In this document: one piece after another, positions 53,001-60,971 of the stretch
Layout: the number at the start of each line of letters is the position of its first letter
Numbering within the stretch: position 1 is the stretch's first letter
From: Synergistaceae bacterium
GTDB lineage: Bacteria; Synergistota; Synergistia; Synergistales; Aminithiophilaceae
Reading direction: 5' to 3'
Assembly (NCBI GenBank): GCA_016756725.1
Contig: JAESII010000004.1
Span: 597,472-661,471 of the forward strand
Length of the DNA: 64,000 nt
Made by a program: the position numbers and the translations under genes
The notes under the pieces: model-generated
Database searches by the model: none
What the model was told of the DNA's origin: nothing
The model's input: the letters and a program-made list of their open reading frames with translations, nothing else

Positions 53001-54685
53001 AGGCGGCAGATGTACTGGTAGCCGCAGAAGGCCCGGCCCTTTCTGCCGTCGCCGCAGTCGATCTCAAAGCGCCCTCCGTCATCGGCTCCCTGTCCTTTGA
53101 GATCGGGGAGCCGTTGACGCCAGTTTCTGTCTGTCTCCGACGCGATATCCTCCGTAAAGAGCGACTGGACCATTTCGGCGATCTGGCCGAAGTTCTTGCG
53201 GCCGATGATCGAACAGGGGGAGATGATGAGGTCGATGTCGCGGCGTTTGCCGTCGATGAGAGCTTGAGGCGGTCGGTCGAGAATGGCGGTGACGACTCCC
53301 TTGTTGCCGTGACGCCCCGTGATCTTGTCGCCGATGGCGAGGGGACGGTTCAGACTGAAGCGGTAAAGAAGGCGAACCTCCAGCGGTTGGCGGCGGGTCC
53401 GCCCCTTTCCCCGGGGTCGTCCCTGGAGGAGGCGGACCGTGACCGAATCGAGCCGTGCCCTGTCGTTCCAGTGATAGCGCCTCGGCCGGAATCCCAGAAG
53501 GCGGAGGGTCGGCGGCAGGGGGAGTGGGTCGTCGAAGCGGCAGTAGCACCCGACAAGGGCCTCGACTTCCCGCTGGAGCTCTTTTTGCGTGAGGGTGGCC
53601 GGAGAGCTCTCTTCGAGGAGGAGCGTTTCCCGCTGTTCCAGCGTTGCCTCGGGGAGGGCCAGCCTCTCGGCGAAAGAGCGGGAGACGACAAGGCCGTCTT
53701 CGTAGGTGAGCCCTTCCCAGGGCATGACGGCGACAAGGGCGTTGACGCCGAGATAGGGGAATAGGCGGCCCTTCTCGGTCGCCTCGCCGCCGAGATCCAG
53801 TCGCCGGAGACGGTGCCCCTCGCAGTCTCCGGGAATGCGGGAGGGTTCGCCCCGGATTCCCGCCTCGGCCTGCTTGAGGTTTTTGCCTCCCATGAGGAGA
53901 CGGGGGCCGTCGTTGTGGCGGCCGTGGGGGACGAGGCCTACGGCCAGGGATAGGCGGGAGCGGCCGGATCGGATAGCCTTGTCCTTGATCACGGCGTCGG
54001 CGGTCAGGTGGAGCTGGAGGCCGATGCGTTCCGATTCGGGAGTGTGATAAGGGCAGAGGCGCCCTTCGTGGCTGTGGTGGGGCCGTCGCAGCGGGCCGTC
54101 GCCCCGGGGATTGAGGGCGATTTCGACCTTGCGGCGCTCCTCCAGGCGCCGCAGGGGATTGCCCGTCAAGGGGCTCATCAAGGCCAGGCTGCGGCTTTTG
54201 CCGGAAACCCAGAGGGAATTGATCACGGCTTCGAGCCCCAGAAACCATTCGATGCGGGCCTCTCCCTCCCGGTTGAGATTCCGGGCGAAGCGGCCCCAGG
54301 CGTTTTCGACGAAGTCGGACCAGGTCGAAACGATCTCCATCTGATCCAGGTCAGCGACCCCCTTGAGCTTGATCGATTCGCTGTCGTTGCTTCCCGACGG
54401 TTTGTGACGGGCCCTGTAGCTGAAAATCCGAAGTTCTCCCTCGGGCAGGCAGAGGACGTCTGTCGCCGGAATCAGCCAGCGGAGCCTCCATTCATCCAAG
54501 CCGAAGGTGTGCTTGACGGCAGATCCCGACAGGAGGATCTCCTGACGCAGCAGGTCCGGTCTGTCGGGAACGGGATTTCTCAGTCCCCTTTTCGCCGAAA
54601 GCCGACGCTGGCCCCGGAGGCCGGCCAGGCAGCGGTCGATGACCTGATCGACTTCGTCGAGCCAGGCCCTTGAGTCACCGGCCAT
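50072..54685 (-). CDS. Single-chain DNA-dependent RNA polymerase (beta-like and beta'-like halves)
   Basis: 1537 aa. Residues 1-650 follow RpoB: RRPHHSHEGRLCPYHTPE (200-217), VNALVAVMPWEGLTYEDGL (314-332), IGDKITGRHGNKG (451-463), IISPCSIIGRKNFGQI and SGQRLGEMENWAI (593-605). After an acidic linker (about 680-725), residues 730-1537 follow RpoC: LLGRRYNRTGRAVIVPR, PSLHRHNAQAF, the catalytic NADFDGD (993-999), a bridge-helix-like LVAQGGYLARRLAEGL, a CRTSGRGLCACC zinc site and the trigger-loop GERGTQLSMKAFH. All catalytic signatures are intact. It is little over half the summed size of housekeeping beta plus beta'. No alpha or sigma gene is nearby. The ATG at 54685 overlaps the CARF-HD gene by 11 bp. 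Confidence 0.93.
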   Translation of the reverse strand: MAGDSRAWLDEVDQVIDRCLAGLRGQRRLSAKRGLRNPVPDRPDLLRQEILLSGSAVKHTFGLDEWRLRWLIPATDVLCLPEGELRIFSYRARHKPSGSNDSESIKLKGVADLDQMEIVSTWSDFVENAWGRFARNLNREGEARIEWFLGLEAVINSLWVSGKSRSLALMSPLTGNPLRRLEERRKVEIALNPRGDGPLRRPHHSHEGRLCPYHTPESERIGLQLHLTADAVIKDKAIRSGRSRLSLAVGLVPHGRHNDGPRLLMGGKNLKQAEAGIRGEPSRIPGDCEGHRLRRLDLGGEATEKGRLFPYLGVNALVAVMPWEGLTYEDGLVVSRSFAERLALPEATLEQRETLLLEESSPATLTQKELQREVEALVGCYCRFDDPLPLPPTLRLLGFRPRRYHWNDRARLDSVTVRLLQGRPRGKGRTRRQPLEVRLLYRFSLNRPLAIGDKITGRHGNKGVVTAILDRPPQALIDGKRRDIDLIISPCSIIGRKNFGQIAEMVQSLFTEDIASETDRNWRQRLPDLKGQGADDGGRFEIDCGDGRKGRAFCGYQYICRLHHHSAKKLQARGDGGPRSTLLSEPIKAGTLSGQRLGEMENWAILSHDGAVDAEDFLTALRKQNSPPDRTWRVFRTILRSLGLDVISDDIGIITTAARGEPLSLQEGIMQKLPQAEARREGPAKPSAEEPLYLLDFAAFPETTPSDASAGEDETPSEAVPSLPSALAASLLRLADKPKKLPSREKILRLLSLFERSQVDGAEHPMAEPLRELARLPRKPQDGKKKDTIPLEGLLFFLAWTDASTGPRYGFPFDPAIVEVLDDTASLRRVLTALLSLAYGKGENLEDLLDALSNYRKKLVGLLKGKKGLLRGHLLGRRYNRTGRAVIVPRPGLRPDETLLPASMIARMLDGHGSARQLIDAAGLDESDWQSLRRGDGTADLFRRLNEALNGHPFWVLLIRQPSLHRHNAQAFRVRCHGENVIGLPPLATPGYNADFDGDTMAVVVPPEGFEDLSSWSLVFHPGLLGTGAPALSAENDLALGWLALSGQRRLFWLTQAGLKEQEKQKTSLSDLLLGLCRGQSARDLAETLGALQAELAKASTASCSLGPLELEALWNDGNLAKLREEAPRCRDRAAGDLSGDGISHHRRSWEDLRRKMEEAVKTFLKRQEDGDLVRLISGKAKGKPSDLVQAMGCLGFQEEAAVIENFGGPDLARAWITACLWEGLSEKNLFLYSYESRRAMASKKLLVAQGGYLARRLAEGLYDSRITEDDCLSEKGLSLSFRNGPEGQERIRLATGGDPLDFFEADPGRALSRIAWGRCPVGMKRLLDSDDLSAILGYWKEGRLLKKKDLADHMARNGGSLVLRSPLTCRTSGRGLCACCAGADRALMPFDRPAFQKIGRPVGLDAAMAIGERGTQLSMKAFHDVGSKVSSAVRLKELLLNRRKKGSLPEEIADLLSLLADEGNNLPQALIHYEIALRAPEGLEAWADDDEKRWLAALAYERLDEKLQPGRRDDLLGLKSSVLLRPVSLKTRGEQP

Positions 54686-56990
54686 CGCGTCTTCCTCCCA
54701 TGACTTCGGGCTTCAGGCCAAGGGATTCCAGGATGTCTCCGATGCCTCCCAGCCGTTGCTTGCCTCGGGCCTGGTCATCCGCTTTCCCCGAAAGCTCCTC
54801 TTGGATGCTCTCGCGGACTTTTTCCAAAGCTGCATTGTCCGGACGGAGTTCATTGTTGGGCCAGATGCCGATGGTGACGCCTTTGCCGTCGGCGGAGGGC
54901 ATGGGAAGAACAAAGCCGACGGCCTGGTGCTTGCCGAAGTGAAGGAACTGCTCCCACTTGAAGGCAACCCGGTTGGCCAGCGAAAGGGCCTGGATTTTCT
55001 CGAAGTCTTTGTTGATGAAGGCCCAGTCTCCAGAGCCTTTGAGAGCGTTGAGCTTGTCGAAGACGGCGGTGTAGATGTCTCCGGTCAGCGTTTTTATGGC
55101 TTCCACCTGATCGTTATCGCGAAGAAGATCGTCGATGCGCTCGGGATTGATAAGGTCACTGAGTGTGTCCAGTTTGCAGCGAAGGTCGGCGGGGAGTTTC
55201 GAGTTAAAGAACGACAGCTGCTGCCAGAGGGCCTGGGCTTCCTTTTCCGTCCGTTTCTGGCGGGCCTTCAGGTAGACGTCGTCGACGGTTCTGTCAGCCT
55301 GGACGTCGCAGCCGTCGACGACGCGAAGCAGGGCGGCGCAGGCCAGCACCTTGGGGATCGAGAGGCCCCAGGCAGCGATTTTCCCCTTTTTGGCCTCAAG
55401 TACCTCTTCCAGAGGGCGCAGCGTCTCGTTGAAGTGCTCGTCGCCGAAGAGGAGCTTCCCCACCTGAGAGACGGCGCCCTTGGGCTGTGCCGTCTTCTGC
55501 TCTTTAAGCAGATGGGTGTAGCCCCGATGGTAGGCGCAGACGAGGGGTACCAGTTCCCGAAGCATGGGGGCCAGATCGCTGCCGTCGTCAGGGAGGAGGT
55601 CTTCTCCCTCGGCCAGGATCAGGTCTCTTGAGAGGAGATGGTGGACCTCGCGCACCGACGAGGGGAAAAGGCCTAGAGGGAAGGCGCCGCCTCCGCTGGG
55701 CGTGACGGGAAAGGCCAGAGCCGTGTGGCCGATGTCGTGGAGGTAGATGGCGGTGACGAAGAGGGCCAAAGCCTTGGCGTCATTCAGGCCCACGGCCTCG
55801 ACGTCTTCCGGGCGTGCCGACCGGAAGACGTTGGCGGCGATTTCCATGAGCCGTTTCGAGTGGCGGCGGCTGTGCTCGACCGTCTCGGGGATCTGGTCGC
55901 CCAGCCAGAGCTCGGCCCACTCCTTCTGGATCCGTTCTTCAATGTAATCGGCGATGGGTCCGCCGCCCTTTTGCTGCCTGATCCTTTCGATCATGCCCTG
56001 GCCGACACCGGAAGTCTTGCGCCTGTTGGTCCTGTAGTGATCGACGAGGACCCCGGCAAGGCCGAGTGTCTTCCTGTTGCCCTCTTCGTCTTGGGTCATC
56101 AGGCCCTTTAGCCAGTCAGGCAGGGCCTCGGCCTGTTTGTCGTTCAGAAGTCCCCCCGCTCCTTCCTTGACGCCCTGGAGGAGGGCCATTTCGTCATCGA
56201 GCTCTGCCAGGGCGAAGGAAAGGGGAAGGGGGGTGAGGTGGAGATAGTCTTTAGTGTTGTTCTCGAAAGAATAGATGCAAGGTAGCTGGTTGATCTGGCC
56301 GTAGAGCGTGGCGTAAGTGACGACGGCCTTATAGCTGCCGGTGCTGTTGATGAGGAACGAAGTGTCCTTTTCTTTTTCGTCCATGCGTTTCCTGTCGAAG
56401 GTTTCGAAAAGGCTATCGATGCTTCGGGCAAATTTCTCACTGCTTTCAACGGAAATGTCGATGGGCTCGATGGTGACTTCGATGGAAGAAAGTCCCCATC
56501 GGTCGAGAAAAGGAAGATCGTCTTGGGCTAGGCGCCTCAGATAATTCTGGATAACCAGCGCATTGCGCAGACATTTCTTGTTATTGTCCTTGTCCTTCTG
56601 CCCGTCTTCCTCCTTGTACTTCGAGGGGAAGAGGGCGATTTCCAGAGCCGGTTTGTCATCGCCTTCTTTGATCGGACGGTTTTCAAGCCAAAGACAAAGG
56701 CTCTGCAGCTCGGCGTTGGCCATTATAAATCCCTTGATTTTGACATTATCTTGTTTTGGATCGGGCAGATGGCCCGCTGCGATAATCGCATCGACAAGGT
56801 TGTCAAGGGCACCCACATGCTTGTCCTGCAAGGGTACGGCGATATTGTCGAGAGGCAGTTCCTTGAATCGCTCGAGCATAGCCTCATGGAGTCTCCGATT
56901 ATTTCCAGTCAACTTGTCGTTTTCTTTGTTTTTTCCTTCCAGTGAAGTTCCCACAGTGGTCAGGACGCAGATTTTTTTACAACTGGCCAT
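54675..56990 (-). CDS. CARF-HD protein
   Basis: 771 aa. The N-terminal CARF domain (KKICVLTTVGTSLEG; SFLINSTGSYKAVVTYATLYG near 211-231) should bind cyclic oligoadenylate. A central HD phosphohydrolase domain shows HSRRHSKRLM (373-382), AIYLHDIGHT (414-423), VHHLLSRDL, YHRGYTHLL and LLRVVDGCD, a complete metal-binding set. The C-terminal 170 residues are unassigned. It could be a cyclic-oligoadenylate-activated nuclease or a ring phosphodiesterase that switches the signal off. It is the first gene of the operon with the RNA polymerase. Confidence 0.9.
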   Translation of the reverse strand: MASCKKICVLTTVGTSLEGKNKENDKLTGNNRRLHEAMLERFKELPLDNIAVPLQDKHVGALDNLVDAIIAAGHLPDPKQDNVKIKGFIMANAELQSLCLWLENRPIKEGDDKPALEIALFPSKYKEEDGQKDKDNNKKCLRNALVIQNYLRRLAQDDLPFLDRWGLSSIEVTIEPIDISVESSEKFARSIDSLFETFDRKRMDEKEKDTSFLINSTGSYKAVVTYATLYGQINQLPCIYSFENNTKDYLHLTPLPLSFALAELDDEMALLQGVKEGAGGLLNDKQAEALPDWLKGLMTQDEEGNRKTLGLAGVLVDHYRTNRRKTSGVGQGMIERIRQQKGGGPIADYIEERIQKEWAELWLGDQIPETVEHSRRHSKRLMEIAANVFRSARPEDVEAVGLNDAKALALFVTAIYLHDIGHTALAFPVTPSGGGAFPLGLFPSSVREVHHLLSRDLILAEGEDLLPDDGSDLAPMLRELVPLVCAYHRGYTHLLKEQKTAQPKGAVSQVGKLLFGDEHFNETLRPLEEVLEAKKGKIAAWGLSIPKVLACAALLRVVDGCDVQADRTVDDVYLKARQKRTEKEAQALWQQLSFFNSKLPADLRCKLDTLSDLINPERIDDLLRDNDQVEAIKTLTGDIYTAVFDKLNALKGSGDWAFINKDFEKIQALSLANRVAFKWEQFLHFGKHQAVGFVLPMPSADGKGVTIGIWPNNELRPDNAALEKVRESIQEELSGKADDQARGKQRLGGIGDILESLGLKPEVMGGRRDGR

Positions 56991-57028
56991 CGGGCATCCC
57001 TTCTTTCTTGAACACTTAATACTATTGA

Positions 57029-57057
57029 AACATAAAGTTGCATGTTATGCCAGACAA
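57029..57057 (-). promoter_or_regulatory. Sigma70-like promoter of the CARF-HD/polymerase operon
   Basis: Minus strand TTGTCT, 17 bp, TATGTT, about 40 bp before the CARF-HD start. The shared 25-bp element is absent, implying that the polymerase operon is made by the housekeeping polymerase. Confidence 0.5.
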
Positions 57058-57176
57058 CCCTGGCCTTTTTGCACGAGATTGTCAGCCCGGTCTGCCCTTT
57101 TTCCAGATCCTTGACAGCCCCGGAAGGCGGGCCTATCGTGAAGTTGTCTGAAATTTCAGTTGAAGGGGGTTCGGTC

Positions 57177-58148
57177 ATGAAGAAACAGAGCATGGCAACC
57201 GGTCTGGTGCTTATCTTGGGTCTTGTCCTGCTTCTGCTTGCCTCGCCGTCCTTTGCCGGGCCGACGGTGACGGCTCAGGAGGGGTACATCCCCGTCGAGG
57301 GCGGCCTCGTCTGGTACCGCATGGCCGGCATGGACAAGGAGGCCACGCCTCTGCTCCTCCTTCACGGCGGCCCCGGCATGGCTCACCACTACCTGGATTC
57401 CCTCGAGGCCCTCGCCTCGGAGCGGCCCGTCATCTTCTACGATCAGCTCGGCTGCGGCAGTTCCATCACCACCGAAGAGGACAGGAAGTCGCTCTGGACG
57501 GTGGAGCGTTTCGTCGGCGAGGTGCAGGCCGTCCGCGATGCCCTGGACCTGAAGGAGCTTCACATCCTCGGTCAGTCCTGGGGTTCCATGCTGGCCGTCG
57601 AGTACTACTCCTCTCTGAAGGAGCCCAAGGGGATCAAGAGTCTCATCCTCGCCGGTCCCTTCATGGGGACCCAGCGGTGGATCGCCGATGCCAAAGAGCT
57701 TCTCAAGACCCTGCCCGAAGAGATCCGCAAGACCGTCGAAGAGGCCGAGGCCAAGGGCGACTTCGAGAGCGAAGGCTACCTGAACGCCATGGACGTCTTC
57801 TACCAGAACTTCAACTGCCGCCTCGATCCCTGGCCTCCCAGTCTGCTAAAGACCTTCGAGGTCATGGGCGTCGAGGTCTACAACTACATGTGGGGCCCCA
57901 GCGAGTTCACCGCCACGGGGACCCTGAAGAACCACGATGTCTTCGACAAGCTCAAGACCATCACGGTGCCGGTCCTCTTCACGGCCGGCGAATATGACGA
58001 GGCCCGCCCCGAGACGGCGGCCTACTACCAGAGCCTTGTCCCGGGATCGGAGCTGTACATCGTCAAAGACGGCTCCCACTGTCATCATCTGGAAAAGCCG
58101 GAGGAGTACAACAAGCTCCTTTCGGAGTGGCTCAAAAGACAGGATTAA
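57177..58148 (+). CDS. Exported alpha/beta hydrolase, proline iminopeptidase-like
   Basis: 323 aa. A signal peptide (KKQSMATGLVLILGLVLLLL, ending near SFA) precedes the fold. HGGPG (oxyanion region), DQLGCGSS, the nucleophile elbow GQSWGSM and a late Asp and His (AGEYDEARP, DGSHCHH) give a complete catalytic triad of the S33/prolyl aminopeptidase-like family. The ATG at 57177 was chosen because it begins the signal peptide. It may take part in extracytoplasmic peptide breakdown, in keeping with an amino-acid-fermenting organism. Confidence 0.88.
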   Translation: MKKQSMATGLVLILGLVLLLLASPSFAGPTVTAQEGYIPVEGGLVWYRMAGMDKEATPLLLLHGGPGMAHHYLDSLEALASERPVIFYDQLGCGSSITTEEDRKSLWTVERFVGEVQAVRDALDLKELHILGQSWGSMLAVEYYSSLKEPKGIKSLILAGPFMGTQRWIADAKELLKTLPEEIRKTVEEAEAKGDFESEGYLNAMDVFYQNFNCRLDPWPPSLLKTFEVMGVEVYNYMWGPSEFTATGTLKNHDVFDKLKTITVPVLFTAGEYDEARPETAAYYQSLVPGSELYIVKDGSHCHHLEKPEEYNKLLSEWLKRQD

Positions 58149-58288
58149 CCGAGGACCACTTGGGGCCTCCCCTCCTGTGAGCCATATTGACGAAACCTGA
58201 AAATGAGTTAATATCACTTGCGTGACTGCTCGCGCAGGCTGAGGCAGGGCCGGGTTTTTCCTGTTTCAGAAGAAGGAGGAGAAGCACC

Positions 58289-58618
58289 GTGATCGTGACG
58301 ACGACGCATGCCGTCGAGGGGAAAAAAGTCCGCAGCTACAGGGGCATTGTCTTTGGCGAGGTGATTGTGGGCGCCAACTTCATCAAGGACTTCAAGGCGG
58401 GGCTGACGAACTTTTTCGGGGGCCGTTCGGGAGCCTACGAACAGGAGCTCCAGCAGGCCCGTGACAGCGCCCTGGCCGAAATGAAAGAGAGGGCTGCCGC
58501 TCAGGGAGCCGACGCCGTGTTGGGCATGCTCGTCAACTATGAGGTGCTCGGCAGCAACGGCCAAAACATGCTCATGGTGACCGTCTGCGGTACGGCAGTG
58601 AAGCTCGAGTCTCTCTGA
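58289..58618 (+). CDS. YbjQ-like UPF0145 protein
   Basis: 109 aa. MIVTTTHAVEGKKVRSYRGIVFGEVIVGANFIKD and GADAVLGMLVNYEVLGSNG (in parts) are typical of the YbjQ/UPF0145 family, small beta-rich pentameric proteins of unclear function. The start is a GTG at 58289 with AAGGAGG upstream. Confidence 0.9.
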   Translation: MIVTTTHAVEGKKVRSYRGIVFGEVIVGANFIKDFKAGLTNFFGGRSGAYEQELQQARDSALAEMKERAAAQGADAVLGMLVNYEVLGSNGQNMLMVTVCGTAVKLESL

Positions 58619-58663
58619 TCAAGGTCCTGCTGTTCCTGTAAAGAAAGAGAGTAAGAAAATCGC

Positions 58664-58711
58664 GAAGGAAGCCCCGGACAGGAATCGTCCGGGGGCTTCC
58701 TTCTTTATTTA
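58664..58711 (+). terminator. Intrinsic terminator after ybjQ-like gene
   Basis: GAAGGAAGCCCCGGAC pairs with GTCCGGGGGCTTCCTTC around a short loop and is followed by TTTATTT. Symmetry suggests that it also ends the convergent regulator gene. Confidence 0.85.
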
Positions 58712-58746
58712 GCGACAGGGTTCGTTTGGTTTGATCGAAGCTGAAG

Positions 58747-59460
58747 TCACTCCTCCAGCGCTTCGACGTCGCGGAGGACGTTGTCGAGATGATCGGCCAT
58801 GGCCTGTCTTGCCCCATCGCCGTCGCCGTCGGCGATGGCCTGGAGGATCCGCTCGTGGTCCCCGCCGAGGGTGCGGCCCAGACGGTACCGGATTACCTCC
58901 AGGAGGGGCGAGTACTGGCCGTTGTGCCAGATGAGCTGGAGGGCGGCCTCGAGGATGGGGTTGCGGGCCATGGCGGCGATGGTGGCGTGAAAGCGGCCGT
59001 CCGATCCGGCCATGCTCCGTCCCGAGGCGATGAGGCGTTTCGTTTCGGCCATGACGGACCGCAGCTCCTCGATCTCCTCAGGGGTGCCGTTGCTGGCGGC
59101 CAGGCGGGCCGCCTCCGCTTCGAGAGCCCGTCGGGTGACGATGAGGTCGACCAGTTCCTTTTTTTTCGTCGTCCTCAGCGAGTCGAGCAGGGCCTCCGTC
59201 GAGGCCTCGTTGGTGCGGTGGCGGCGGATCTCGGCCACGGCCCGTTGTCCCTCCTCGGTGAGTCGCCGGCCCTGGACGCCGATTTTGACGGCCAGTCCCT
59301 CACGCTCGAGATCGCGGAGGAGACGCCCCGCCGTGGCCTCGCTGAGGTCGATGCCGGCCTCAAGAAGCACCTCCCGTGCCGCTCCCGCCCCGAGAGGTCT
59401 TTCCCCGTCCAGAGCCAGGAGCAGTTCCGTCCGGGCCGAAGGTTCGGCCTTGTCTGTCAT
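58747..59460 (-). CDS. FCD-domain transcriptional regulator
   Basis: 237 aa. The N-terminal winged helix (residues 8-75: LGAGAAREVLLEAGIDLSEATAGRLLRDLEREGL) precedes a helical FCD domain typical of FadR-type GntR regulators (LIVTRRALEAEAARLAA, FHATIAAMARNPILEAAL, DHERILQAIADGDGDGA). It probably controls the symporter gene directly upstream (59488-60747). Confidence 0.85.
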   Translation of the reverse strand: MTDKAEPSARTELLLALDGERPLGAGAAREVLLEAGIDLSEATAGRLLRDLEREGLAVKIGVQGRRLTEEGQRAVAEIRRHRTNEASTEALLDSLRTTKKKELVDLIVTRRALEAEAARLAASNGTPEEIEELRSVMAETKRLIASGRSMAGSDGRFHATIAAMARNPILEAALQLIWHNGQYSPLLEVIRYRLGRTLGGDHERILQAIADGDGDGARQAMADHLDNVLRDVEALEE

Positions 59461-59487
59461 CCCTATCCCTCCTCGGCCCGATGGGAA

Positions 59488-60747
59488 TCAGGCCGTTGTT
59501 TTAAGCGCCTCCTGGCCTTTGCGGAACCAGTCCTTCCCCTCGACGATGCGGGAGATGAGGAGGGAGGAGCAGGTGTCGCCCGTGGCGTTGACCATCGTGG
59601 CCGCCGGATCGACGAGGAAGCCGATGGTGGCGACGATGGGGAAGGCCTCGGGCGGGAAGCCGTAGAGGCTGACGATGAGCATTTCTCCTACCAGGCCGCC
59701 GCCGGGGATGCCGGAGAGGACGACGCCGCTCAGGACGGCGACGGCGATGGCGCTGGCGTAGGTGCCGATGCCGGCGAAGGGCATTTCGAAGACGCCGAAG
59801 AGGAAGGCGATCTTGAGGATGCCGCTCAGGCAGGAGCCCTCCATGTGGGCTGTGGCGCCGATGGGCAGGACCATCTCGCGGATGTCGGCGGGAATGCCCA
59901 TGCGGCTGGCGGCCTCGAGGTTGACGGGCAGGGTGGCCGTGCTGCTCTGCGTTCCCAGGGCCGTCACGGCGGGGGTGATGATGTTTTTCCAGAAGAGCCC
60001 CACTCCCTCGCCGCCGGTGGCGAGCCAGGCGTAGATCGTGAAGGCGATGAAGAAGTAGCCGAAGGTGACGACGTGGTAGACCGCCATGGAGCGCATGTAG
60101 GCGCCCAGCAGGTTGGGGCCGAAGTCGCCGACGAGGGCGGCGAAGTAGGCGGCCAGCCCGATGGGGGCGTAGTACATGACGATCTTGACGAGGTTGAGCA
60201 TGGCGTCGGCGGCGATGGAGATGGCCCGCGAGAGGGGCCGGGCCTTCTCGCCCAGCATCTGGAGGCTGACGCCGAAAAGGAGGGAGAAGAGAATGAGCGG
60301 CAGCATGTGACGCCGCGAGAGGAGGTCCTGGAAGTCGCTGACGGTGAAGGCCTTGACGATCTGGTCGGCCGTGCTGAGGGGCTGGAGGTCGTCAGGGGCC
60401 GTCAGGGTCAGGGCCGCTCCCGCCGCAGGCGGATAGAGCTTGACGGTGACGAGCATGAGGACGGCGGCGATGGCGCCGGTGACGAGAAAGACCGTGACGA
60501 GGGCGCCCATGACCTTGCCGAGGCGGTTCATGGAAGCCATGTTGGCTACGGCGCTGCAGATGGTGGTGAAGACGAGGGGGACGACGATCATGAACATGGC
60601 GTTGAGGAAGACGTCTCCGAGAGGCTTGAAGACGAGGGCGTCCTTGCCCATGGAGAGTCCCAGCAGGGAGCCGCCGATGATGGCGGCGATGAGGATCAGG
60701 GGAAAGCGGTAGGTTTTCCATAGACTGTTTTTTGCGGTCTGACTCAT
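59488..60747 (-). CDS. Dicarboxylate/amino acid:cation symporter
   Basis: 419 aa DAACS-family membrane transporter. LGTQSSTATLPVNLEAA and VLPIGATAHMEGSCLSG correspond to the serine-rich hairpin and substrate motif of the family (the usual NMDG is HMEG, so substrate or cation use may differ), and GIPGGGLVGEML matches the later hairpin. It forms a likely unit with the downstream regulator. Confidence 0.9.
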   Translation of the reverse strand: MSQTAKNSLWKTYRFPLILIAAIIGGSLLGLSMGKDALVFKPLGDVFLNAMFMIVVPLVFTTICSAVANMASMNRLGKVMGALVTVFLVTGAIAAVLMLVTVKLYPPAAGAALTLTAPDDLQPLSTADQIVKAFTVSDFQDLLSRRHMLPLILFSLLFGVSLQMLGEKARPLSRAISIAADAMLNLVKIVMYYAPIGLAAYFAALVGDFGPNLLGAYMRSMAVYHVVTFGYFFIAFTIYAWLATGGEGVGLFWKNIITPAVTALGTQSSTATLPVNLEAASRMGIPADIREMVLPIGATAHMEGSCLSGILKIAFLFGVFEMPFAGIGTYASAIAVAVLSGVVLSGIPGGGLVGEMLIVSLYGFPPEAFPIVATIGFLVDPAATMVNATGDTCSSLLISRIVEGKDWFRKGQEALKTTA

Positions 60748-60971
60748 AATCTTGGCCTCCTCTGTCGCTTCAGGACTTGCGATGAGAACCGTTTGCTCCC
60801 CTGAGGGCGTCGGGCGTTATTCCTCGGGCTTGCCGGGATCACCTCCCTGGGAAGGCGTGCTATTCGCGGGACTTATTCTTCTTAAATTAGGCCAAGATTC
60901 CCTCTTTGGGTCGAATCATAGGATCAATGGCAGGTTTTACGCAAGTCCTTTCCCGTCTTTCAGGGGCCTTT

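Noticed and set aside
50072..54685. The fused polymerase as the housekeeping rpoB-rpoC
   Set aside because: It is little over half the normal combined length, fused, not beside ribosomal protein genes, and coupled to CARF and AAA+ genes.
50072..54685. The fused polymerase as a decaying pseudogene
   Set aside because: It is a single open frame with all catalytic motifs intact and ATGA coupling to neighbours.
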